From: Tulasnella sp. 424
Taxonomy: Eukaryota > Basidiomycota > Agaricomycetes > Cantharellales > Tulasnellaceae
Assembly (NCBI GenBank): GCA_019633425.1
Contig: WSUB01000076.1
Coordinates: 62,001 to 126,000, forward strand
Direction: 5' to 3'
Length of the DNA stretch: 64,000 nt
Part shown: positions 45,800 through 55,264 of the stretch, piece by piece
Layout: each line of letters opens with the position of its first letter
Position numbering within the stretch: position 1 is the first letter of the stretch
The notes under the pieces: generated by a model
The model's input: only the letters and a program-made list of their open reading frames with translations
What the model was told of the DNA's origin: nothing
The model's database searches: none
Made by a program: the position numbers and the translations under genes

Positions 45800-48059
45800 C
45801 TACTTCCTCCTTTCCAACGACTCTACAGCGGAGTACGCATCGTTTATAATTTCTTTAACCTTATCAGACCGAGGGACTAAGTTGCAATCGAATGGTTTTG
45901 TGTTCCTGAAAGTAACGTGGGACGCTCGAATCGTCAGCACCCAACCCAAGCAGCGCGACCCCAAAGTCCCAACGTACGAAGTGAACGCGAACGTAAATCG
46001 GTCTTCGTCGGTGTCCCACTTTCCCTCGCCTTTCTTCTCGATTTCGAAGGCCCATAAAATGAAGACCATTGCAATCCACAATTCCTGGACAGACATGTCG
46101 AGTCCAGGACAAATGCGGCGCCCGAAACCAAAATTGTATTCGCAAGGATCGAGCGTCGCCCTGTTGAATGCGACCGAAGAGGTCTTCTCTTCGATGATGA
46201 GGAAACGTTCTGGCGTGAAATCCGAAGGGTTGGTATAGTAAGCGGGGTCACGGCTCATGGACCTGTCAGACGCGCTGTTAGGACGAAGAGAAAAGAACTG
46301 CGATACGGGCAACCAAGGGAAACCGTACCAGACATTGGTAGTCACGATCGTTCCCTTTGGAATGAAGTATCCACCGTATGTATCGTCATGAAGCGGGACA
46401 TGTGGCACACCTTGAGAGAGTGTGCAACGTCGGTTGTGTTGTCAAGCGACGAAGCTGGAGAAAGTGACGTACCCATACTGGCTGGTGGATTCCATCTGAG
46501 AGCCTCCAGAACGACGGCTTCCACGTATGGCATTTTTTCTTTTCCTCGGTCATCTATTGTGGGTAAACGATCTGGTCCAATGACGCGGTCAATTTCCGCG
46601 CGGGCTCGGACTTGGAACTCAGGGTAAAGCGACATGGCTAGCAAGAAGGACCGAATGACGGATTCGGGCTGACCGTTTCGGTAGTAGGGGGTGTTAGAAT
46701 TAGCGTGAAACTCTGATCACTGGGGCACGCACGGTATCGGCTCCAGCTTAAACAGAGAAGGTTGTTAGCGATTTGTCGGGGGTAAACGCCCAGGCCGCCT
46801 TCGTACCTCGATAAAATGAGAAAGAGGAGTACTTGATGGCGTCCTCTTCCTCTTTGAGTTCTTCCCGGTCTGATGGTGATTTCGCATACAAGTCTCGGAG
46901 TGTGTTGCGCACGAAGGATGATGGTAACGATTCTCCTTGATCGGCCGAAAGCTACGAATATGAATGTCAAGGAACATGTCTCGAACACGCCTCACATAGG
47001 ACTAATTTTGACTAACCACTCTTTTCTTGATCCTCTCAAACATGTAGTCTCGGACTGTGTCGTACTGCTTTCCCCATCGCAGCCCATCCCTCTTGAACTG
47101 GGCACCCGGGAACCAAGTTGGAATGTGTTTCACTATGTAGGGAGGACCGTAAGTGTAAATCGACGAGAAACCAGGTAGTTTCTTACGCCATGGGAAGAAG
47201 TCCACCCAGTAACCCTGAATCGTTCTAGCGGTGATCTGTCCCAACTCGAACTGCATATCAATGTAATCGTGGCCTCCATCTTCGTCATCTCTAACAGCAC
47301 CATAACCAACTTCCATGACAATATGACCGGTCATTCTGAAAAGCGAACGGGGCATTTGAGCTCGCGTCGAAACGGAAAGGAACGGGGAGGAACTGACTTC
47401 TTAACCTCCCAAAGAAAATCCTGAGGCCGGTCAAGTATGGACTTGAGCAGGATTGTCGCCCGGTTGATCATAAGACCCGAGTAGTTACGTTTGACGATCG
47501 GTCCACCGCTTAGAGCCTTGCTCAAGTAGCGTTTTTCCTTCTTCCAAAGCGACCCGTACTGTGTCATTCCCATAGCTTTACCGACGCCTAGAACCAAAGA
47601 CATCAGTTTCCACGTGGTCATTTTATCTGGCGATGGGTGGCGCTTACCGCTCAATTCGCCAGCCATGACCAGTCTTGGTCGGTTTATATAGTTGCTTCCT
47701 CTCTTGTCGAGCAGTTCTTTGGCTATGTCGTAGGAGCTGATTACGAGTGTAGGTTGGCCAACCGCTACCACGTATGTCATTGGCCCATATTGTTCGTTCC
47801 ATTTCCTGTACGTCAGCGGCGCTTGCTTTCGAGGCATATCGAGAACGTCTATTCAGAACGAGGTTAGCCCTGCTCGGATACATGCATCACTAATGGGAGC
47901 GAACTTACTTCCGACAATCGGGAGTCCCCTCGGTCCGGGGGGATAGGGCAATCCTTGCGGATTCCGGCGTCGCATTTCGATACGGTTGCGCAAGTACGAC
48001 CCCAGTGTCAGGATCGCGCCAACGATAAAAGCATTCAAAACAAGCGAGTGAAGCCCCAT
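45800..48059 (-). CDS. P450-12: cytochrome P450 monooxygenase, group B
   Basis: Complete P450, near-identical twin of P450-11. The ATG at 48059 gives MGLHSLVLNAFIVGAILTLG and [15 protein letters not shown]. Later pieces are MPRKQAPLTYRKWNEQYGPM, EKRYLSKALSGGPIVKRNYS, EVGYGAVRDDEDGGHDYIDM, PTWFPGAQFKRDGLRWGKQY, SLPSSFVRNTLRDLYAKS, the I-helix AGADT (about 46735-46750) with the normal Thr, PESVIRSFLLAMSLYPEFQ, the K-helix EALRW, PERFL, and the haem loop [10 protein letters not shown] at 46103-46132. It stops at TAG 45800-45802. All catalytic motifs are intact, so this is probably the functional group B copy. The duplicated unit includes both flanks. A roughly 200-base stretch (48143-48335) separates its promoter from repeat R1 copy 3 and is absent at P450-11. 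Confidence 0.9.
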
Positions 48060-48116
48060 AGCGAGCGTGGACGGAGAAGCGAAAAGGCGGCACCGTTTCT
48101 CGAGCTGTGAAAATAC

Positions 48117-48132
48117 TTATACTTACATTGGG
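48117..48132 (-). promoter_or_regulatory. TATA and CCAAT elements of P450-12
   Basis: The - strand reads CCCAATGTAAGTATAAG, a CCAAT box followed by TATAAG, about 58 bases before the ATG at 48059. Spacing and order are the same as at P450-11. Confidence 0.5.
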
Positions 48133-48335
48133 TGCACGATGCAAAGGGAATCAGGAACATGGCAACGAGGGCGACCAACTCCCTCCTGCCGTCTTAGGCA
48201 GGCCGGCGGCCGCTCGGTAAAGGAATTTCCCACCGAACAACCCGAAGAAGCCGAATAACAAAAAAAAGGAGAAAAATGATTGAGTCTCGTCTGGCTGATC
48301 AGGTTTGACGGTTACCAGTGACTGACAGACTAAGA

Positions 48336-48543
48336 CGCTTCTTCCCGGCGGCCCAGGTAAGTTGATCCCCGCCTACCGGATCCCCGCCCTTCGGGATTCA
48401 TGGGTAGCAAATCCAACATGTGTAGAGCGTAAATGAAAGTCGGCAATGATGCATTCCACTGGGTTGGTCGCTGGCGTTCAAACAATGCGGCGCGTTCCAA
48501 AAGAACCTGATCCAACAATCATCCGGTTCATACCGCCTTACAC
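48336..48543. repeat. Repeat R1, copy 3 (truncated)
   Basis: Begins CGCTTCTTCCCGGCGGCCCA, continues GGTAAGTTGATCC and CGGCAATGATGCATTCCACT, and diverges after ACCTGATCCAACAATCATCC. It lies upstream of P450-12, as copy 1 lies upstream of P450-11. Confidence 0.7.
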
Positions 48544-48553
48544 TAGTCTCAGA

Positions 48554-48637
48554 GTCTCAGCCTGCCTGTCCTCCCGTTCGGGCACTTTCGTTCAGGCAGT
48601 CTGAGACAGAGCCACGGCCTCAGAGGGGGGGGGGGGG
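48554..48637. repeat. Inverted repeat followed by a G13 run
   Basis: Arms GTCTCAGCCTGCCTG (48554-48568) and CAGGCAGTCTGAGAC (48593-48607) are inverted copies with one mismatch, separated by 24 bases. A run of 13 G lies at 48625-48637. A hairpin is possible in DNA or RNA. Role unknown. Confidence 0.6.
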
Positions 48638-49155
48638 TCTGCAGGAACCACCTGAAACGCGAACCAGAAGGAGTCGGTGCAGCGATGTGCCTGGATTATA
48701 TAGGTTATATGGTATCCCGGGTCTGGCGTGAGCAAACATCATCATACATCCGCTTGTGCTTGGCCAGCCGTCCGAATTTGCCCAAAAAGCTGGTGGAATG
48801 CTTCGAGTGCCCTTTGATATTACCTTATGTATCATATACAGAACCAAGATTCACTAACTGGGACAGGATGGCGTGTGTTTAGGTAGTAGTAGAATGGGAC
48901 CCCAGAACCCCGAAACCGAACATCCCGCTTTGCCGACCCCTGAACTTGGCCGGCGAGTCTAGGGTCGGGTCCGAGCTGGGGTTCAGAGTGGGCTGTGTCA
49001 CGTGCCTGTGACAGCTGTGACGTACACCGAAGGTACGATCGTGCAGAGAAGCTCGTGTGTTCCAAATTATTGGGAATATCGCTTGTAAGGTGTCTCGGTA
49101 CCTTCGTCATTTGCATCAAAGGGAACAACGGCATCGGTACTCGATGGCTTAATCA
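48638..49155. other. 3' flank of P450-13
   Basis: About 520 bases. The right part (from about 48980) holds the group A 3' flank blocks: GGCTGTGTCACGTGCCTGTG, GCAGAGAAGCTCGTGTGTTC and AACAACGGCATCGGTACTCG. The left part shows no gene. Confidence 0.5.
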
Positions 49156-51459
49156 CTAAACCCCGCTAGCCTTCATGGCAGCCTCTCTAACCATCTGCTC
49201 GACTTTCTCGGACCTCGGAACAAATCTACATTCGAACAGCAATGTTTGCCTAAAGGTGTAAGGGGCCACGCAAAATGACAATATCAGTCGCCGTCGGAAG
49301 GCATCAAAGCTAGGAACAACACCCACACGAAATGCCGGCAAAATTGAACCTGTCTTCATCCGTAGCTTTATACCCGTCCTCCATAGTGATCCCGTCTTTT
49401 GTTCGGATATCGAATGCCCAAAGCACAAAGACTGCAGTAGTCCAAGCAGCCTGAAACCCGAGATCCCGGCCAGGACAAATTCGAAGGCCGAACCCGAAGC
49501 CGAACTCCCATGGACTAAGAGCACTAGGATCCAAGGTAGGAGATCCGCCATTCTCGTTTCGCCTTAAGAACCTCTCTGGATTGAACTCTGTTGGGTTTTG
49601 ATAGAGTCGATGGTCCCTGCTGACCTGCCTGAAGAACAGGATTGCAACCACAACGCGTTTCGGTCAAACTTCCCTTCCGTAAGGTGAACAATTGTCCTAC
49701 TTACCACGCATTTCCGAACACTGCCGTGCCTTTCGGAATGAAATATCCTTGAAATTTGTCGTTGCGGATAGGTAAATGAGCTATGATTGGGGAGACTGGG
49801 GGATGCCACCTCAAGCTCTCCGTCAACGTCGCCTCAAGGTACGGGAGCTTGTCGAATCCCTTATCGTCAAGGGATGGGAACCGGTCTGGTCCAACTACGA
49901 CGTCAATTTCAGACTGGGCTATAGCTTGAATGCTCGGGTGGAGGGTCATGGCAAGTAAGAATGTTCGAATAAGGGACTCGGTCTAGATCATGCGAAGTGA
50001 GCCAACCGCCTACTGGAACCGTCTCTCAGCCACTCACTGTCTCGGCTCCGGCTTTATCGACAGAGTTGGAGTGCTCGTCAAGGATATAGTCGTCCTCTAT
50101 TTTATACGGGGCACGTACCTCGAAAGAATGAGAAGGACGTATTCTTGATTATCGTCTCGTCGCTTTGCAGCTCTTCCTCGCTTTTCGACCCTTGTTGGGG
50201 GGAATATACCTCTTGCAGCATATTACGGACAAACGACGCTGGCATACCTTCTCCGCGAGTATCAAGCTACGTTTAGGAAAGAATTAATGTTTGGCAAAGG
50301 CATTAGTCACTCCAAGCAAAGGTCGAATTCACCAACTGCTTCTTGACAGCCCCAAACATGTAGTCTCCCGCAAAACTGTATTGCTTTCTCCACTTTATGG
50401 CATCTCTCTTCCATTGGGCAAACGGGATGCATGGGGGATGTGCTTCACTAGGAGCATGGTGAGAGGGTTTGGTCATGTAACGTCGGGGCAGGGGCACCTG
50501 AAGGTGATGGCTCCGACAACGTGAAGAGGCGCACTCACTCCACGGCAGATAATCAACCCAATACCCTTCGACCGTGGTCGCAGTAATCTTTGCAACATCT
50601 AAATTCATTTGCACAAGCTCGTGGCCACCATCTTCGTCATCCCGAATCATTCCGTGTGAAATCTCCGTGATGAGTTCGGCGGTCATCCTGCACAAGAGAG
50701 TCGTCAGTGAGCCGGGTTCCTACACGTATAAAGAGTAACAATGGAAATATGATCGCGTACTTCTTGTTCTCCAGGAGGAAGTCTTGAGGCCGATTGAGAA
50801 GCGAGTTCAAGAAGGCTAGAGTCTTTCGGACAATAGCAGCTGAATACAGTAGTCTCGCTTTACAATCGGTGCCATTAAGGCACGATTCAGAAGTCGTCTA
50901 TGCTGCCTCCATATAGGCCCGTGTCCAACACGTGGTGTTACGATGTTGTTCCCTACGAACCCTCTAGTTAAGCAGTGATAGAGACAAGTCGGTCGACGGG
51001 CTCCTGTGCCTCGACGTAGACTCACCAATTAGCTCCCCAAGAAGAGCGGTAGTCTCCCGGTCGATATAGATGTTCCCCCTCTTTTCCGTTAGCTCCTTCA
51101 TAGTTTCATAGTCGTTCACAATCAAGTATGATTTTCCGGAGGCCACAGCCCAGGTCAACGGCCCATACTGCTCGAGCCATTTCATATAAGTGAGCGCAGC
51201 TTTGCCACGCGGCATGTCGAATGCATCTGTCAATAGCCGCTCGGTACCATTAGCATACCAAAGACGAAGAAATCCAACTGGGCTGATATCGGAACTTGTA
51301 CGTACTTCCAATAAAAGGTAACTGTCTTGGCCCAGGTGGATAGGGTAAGCCCTCCGGATTCCGCGTCTTCTCCCGACGCTTCCAAAGACTATGTTCACTG
51401 ATAACGAATAGAACCAATGTAGTCCAAGCAACAAATACTAGGCCGGAGAGAGTACTCAT
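49156..51459 (-). pseudogene. P450-13: group A cytochrome P450 with two frameshifts
   Basis: A close duplicate of P450-9. The first exon is sound: the ATG at 51459 gives MSTLSGLVFVAWTTLVLFVI and [15 protein letters not shown]. Exon 2 (DAFDMPRGKAALTY) is also open. In the third coding exon, after MAPIVKRDY, P450-9 has GACTATTCAGCT but this copy has GACTACTGTATTCAGCT, five extra bases (+ strand TACAGTA at 50845-50851). The frame shifts and stops soon after (YCIQLLLSERL-stop). A second lesion is a one-base deletion at about 50426-50436 in the KHIPP(W) exon. Downstream parts remain open: PFAQWKRDAIKWRKQY, a 3-base insertion giving YSPQQGSK, AGAET, PERFL, and the haem loop FGFGLRICPG (49469-49498). 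It stops at TAG 49156-49158. Probably inactivated recently. Confidence 0.85.
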
Positions 51460-51509
51460 CTCTGTCTTACCTATTGCAGATAGAGAATAGAACACTACGA
51501 GCGGAGTGC

Positions 51510-51515
51510 CTTATA
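51510..51515 (-). promoter_or_regulatory. TATA box of P450-13
   Basis: The - strand reads GATATAAGGC about 52 bases upstream of the ATG at 51459. The matching place before P450-9 no longer has a TATA-like sequence. Confidence 0.45.
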
Positions 51516-52028
51516 TCTGGTATGAGGAACGGGCCTCATTGCAGGAAATGGAGCCTCATTTGGAACCACCTCGTGTTATGTGCCACTCCGTGAAAACGAA
51601 GGAATATATTGACGAATGCAGTTTAAGTTTTAGTCGGGGAACACCTTCTATCTCAAGTGATACCAAGTGATAACCAGTTAAGGTTGGTCGAGGTTCGGTT
51701 CCGACCTGGGGTTCAATTTGACGAAGAGCGTTGCTGGCTCTGATCCTGACCTCCAAGTTCGGGGAACCGTTGCAGGCAGGTGAGGATAGTCGGTAGGTTG
51801 CCGGTGGAAGAATGCCGAGGAGTGAGGCCAGCCACGTGGGGCCCGGAAGCAATCTCACGCCAAGGGAGGGGGGTCCTTCCCCGTGAATAAGAGCGTCAAA
51901 CGAACAGGTTTCTGCCCCAGGAGTTGAGCGACCAACATAGTCACGCGAGGAACTGAAACCGATCCAGGTTAAGCATAAGCAAAGATAGCATACAGGGTCC
52001 AAAGAAAAGAGACACGGAACCGAAACCG
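51516..52028. other. Intergenic region between P450-13 and P450-14
   Basis: About 510 bases. It starts with group A 5' flank sequence (AATGCAGTTTAAGTTTTAG near 51616) and then has no similarity to other parts of the window. The 148-codon - strand frame at 51556-52002 has no ATG-led spliced context or motif and is left out. Confidence 0.45.
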
Positions 52029-54190
52029 CTAATACGCCTGCGCAAGGTACTGTTCGACTTTGCTCTGAATGTCATTTGAAGTAGGTTGGAAGTTACAACA
52101 GAACGGTACCGGTGCACTGAATCGATTCAGGTAGCGTTAGCGGCTGCCAAAGAAAAAGGCGTTCGCGTAGGAAAAGAGCACACCGACCTTCCGAATCCAT
52201 GATCAAACCTGTCCTCATCGCGCTCAATGAAAGGTAATCCTTCCGGTCTTTCCATCTCGAACGCCCATAGAAGGGTGACTATCATCGTCCAGAGCGTTTG
52301 CCATGCGAGGTCCCGTCCTGGACACACTCGTCGGCCGAAGCCGAACCCCCACTCGCGAGGATCAAGATACCCTGCGCTGCCTCCGACTTTTGTGATATGA
52401 CGTTCAGGGTAGAATGTTGAGGGCTCCGGGTAGTAAGATGGATCTCGGGACATTTGCCTATGAGGTCAAAGTTCAACTGAGTTCCAAGACGCACATGCAG
52501 TGTTGATGCGGGGAGGTTGTCCATACCAAAGGTTTGCGATCACTGTCGTCCCTTGGGGAATGAAGTACCCGTTATACATGTCGTCCTGCGTCAGCCTATG
52601 AGGCACACCAGAAGGTCCCGGAGGGTTCCATCGTAGGGCTTCCAGCGTCACTGCTTGAAGGTAAGGCATCTTGTCGTAGTCTTCAATGGTTGGTATGCGC
52701 CCATCAAGAACGCGACAAATCTCCTCCTGTGCCTTGGCTTGCACTCCCGGAAACAACGACATAGCGAGAATGAATGCTCCGAGGACAGACTCGGTCTACA
52801 AGAGAATGAGTATATGGTTAGCAAAGTAGACGAATAGTACTTACCGCATCTGCTCCGGCTATCGAAGGAACGGGCGAAGAGCGTGAGCCCGATTCTCCAA
52901 ACCGGATGGATTGCACAAACAAACGCACCTTGGTACAGAGAGAAACTGCTCCAGCTAATGGCTTCTTCTTCATGTGCGATCTCCTCAGGAGAGGCCTGTG
53001 AGTTGCTCTGGAGCTCAGAGAGGAGTTTTGATGTGAATGATGGTCTGACAGTACTAGGTGATTCGGCCTGAAAAAGCTTGACCAGTTAACACTAGCAGTA
53101 GCTCTGAGGCCAGGGGACCACGAACCAGTTGCCTCTTTAGGGATTCATACATAAACGTCCGGGTATCGTTAATCTGCTGATTCCACAGCTTCCCATCGCG
53201 CTTGAATTGTGCTCCCGGAAACCAGTCCGGAATCTTCTTCACTGCAACGAAGCCGTTAGCCTAGATCGAGAGCACACTATCGCGTGACATACTTGATGGA
53301 ACCAAGTCGACGAGATATCCCATGAACGTTTTCTTAAGGATCGTAATCAAGGTTTCGTGCATTTCGACATAGTCGTGCCCTTCAGCATCTTTATATTGAC
53401 CATATGAAATTTCGGTAATTATCTCTCCCAAGGTCCTGAGGGAGTGACGGGTCAAGACTAGACAGGGAAGCAGCCACTCCACAAGCTCACCTTTTGAGCG
53501 AGAATAGGAAAGCCTCCGGAGAGTCGAAAACCTTCTTCACGTACTCGAGCGATTTCCGGGTGAGTAAATCCGAATAGTCTCGCTGCACTACCTCCGGCGA
53601 CAAAGCCTGTTTTAATAGTTTCCGATGTGTTCGCCACATCGGTCCGTACGGTATCAGAGGAGTGCTCTCAGCCATGCCTTGTATCGGTGTTACGTATCTC
53701 AGTACTCGGAAAAATTGATAGTTACTTTTAGGAGCGTACCGACAAGTTCTCCAACCATAACGAGCCGTGGGCGATCGCCATAAATAGTTCCACGTTTCTC
53801 CAATATCTCTTTGGCCTCCTCGAACGCGTTGATGATAAGGATCGTCTGTCCCGGGACGATACACCATGTCAAAGGACCGTATTTTTCTCCCCATTTGGAG
53901 TATGTAAGGACGAATTTGGAGGTAGGCATATCCAGAATATCTGAAGGTCAAATGGAATAATGGTAAGGAGAGGGAAAGGTAAACAAGGAATTCTGCTACG
54001 TACTCCCGATCAGAGGCAACCCCGCAGGACCAGGCGGGTGTGGAAGGTCTTTCCGCGTGATCCACCTTTTCACCAGGAGGCCGGTAATGAGACTTGCAGC
54101 ACCAAGTGCAACATAATTCGCAGACAACACATCAGTGGTCATGATTGCGAGGGTGAAGGGGTTGTAGCTCACTCCACTGGTATGCGCCAT
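52029..54190 (-). CDS. P450-14: cytochrome P450 monooxygenase, loosely group D
   Basis: Complete P450. The ATG at 54190 (MAHTSGVSYNPF) or the ATG at 54142 (MTTDVLSANYVALGAASLIT) may start it. The second puts the anchor at the usual distance from Met. Hinge LPHPPGPAGLPLIGST, then DILDMPTSKFVLTYSKWGEK, YGPLTWCIVPGQTILIINAF, ILEKRGTIYGDRPRLVMVGE, WRTHRKLLKQALSPEVVQRD, EISYGQYKDAEGHDYVEMHE, PDWFPGAQFKRDGKLWNQQI, an I-helix reading AGADA followed by TESV, AMSLFPGVQAKAQEEICRVL, the K-helix EALRW, PERHI, and the haem loop FGFGRRVCPG at 52316-52345. The last exon (APVPFCCNFQPTSNDIQ) stops at TAG 52029-52031. It ends the array. The Ala in the I-helix replaces the usual Thr, but an adjacent Thr follows after the intron. 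Substrate unknown. Confidence 0.88.
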
Positions 54191-55264
54191 TCCCTAAGAA
54201 TATAAAGGGCGTCAACGATGGCAGCGCGATCGTGTCAAGAACCCTCATGGCGTCAGGTCGCGCGACGAATGGGTATTTCGCCGATAGCAAACGGCATAAG
54301 AAGCCCCGGCACAGGGTATTCGTGTAATCGAAGCCCTTGGAAGGCTTCGTGCGTTTTAGAAGGCGCCGGTTTAACCTTTACGGGCGCAGACTTCGATCTG
54401 TTGATTTCGAAGACTGCCCGAAATGCCCATCCCAAAGCTCAAGAACCACGAGTGTGTAGCAAGACCACATTTACCCTGGTTATTAGGCTTCAACCCTGAG
54501 TCTGGACCGATCTTCGAGGGGGTTCATACACCGGAATTCGTTGCTCAGATAAAAAACGCCTCTTGGAAATCGGTTCGTGGGGGTGAGCATTGGGTCTCGT
54601 TTTACGGATCAAAATTCGCGGTACTACGTTGGAAAATGGAGTTGGCATGTGCTTATGCCGTCTTCCGTTGCGGTTCCGGCGAGGCTTCTACACAGGGTGC
54701 TGCGGTCGTCCACACATTTCCAGGGAATGCCGCAACATGCCTTGCGACTTGGAATGCTACATCGTTCTTCCTCCTCAGCGGCCACTTCGAACGCTGTCAG
54801 ATGCTGGTGTAGGATGGTTTGCACTCGCAGGCCGTCGAAAATGAACGTTGGCTTGCCGCTCTGAATGCCAGTCCAGGTCAAAATAGAACGGGGGGAGCCC
54901 GTTATGGGTGCCGTAACCAGCACAACAATCGCAGCGGGTAGACATTATTGAAGCGGAGTTGGAGAGGAATTTGAAAGTCGAGTCTTCCTGAGAAGGCGCT
55001 TATCTCACCAGAAACGCACGGCCCCGTCTACAACATTGACCAGAGATAGAAACTTAAAATACACTTTAACTAAGAGATACAGCTACTATGAACAATGCAA
55101 ATCAATACAATCGAAATGAAATCTCGGAATGAGGAACGTGGAGATGCTACGAGCCTCTCATTAGCAGTACAGGAGACGCCGAGCAAAGAATAGAGACGTA
55201 TCAAGGAGCGTGAGGGCCAAATGGAACGGCGAAACAAAAAATGCAAAACATCCAATGACCGTCT
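54191..55264. other. Right border of the P450 array, no gene supported
   Basis: About 1.1 kb. Frames on both strands between 54423 and 54923 overlap fully and lack motifs. An AATATAAAGGG element near 54196-54206 is a better TATA match on the + strand than on the - strand. No repeat shared with the array was found, so the duplicated tract ends here. Confidence 0.4.

Noticed and set aside
49469..49498. P450-13 haem loop FGFGLRICPG as another defect
   Set aside because: The changed residue is the variable x of FxxGxRxCxG. The conserved Arg and Cys are kept, so it is not disabling.
51556..52002. 148-codon - frame between P450-13 and P450-14
   Set aside because: No known motif, no matching intron structure, and partly composed of duplicated spacer sequence.
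54423..54923. Frames of 95-129 codons right of the array
   Set aside because: Fully overlapping on both strands, with no domain, no splice support and no similarity within the window.
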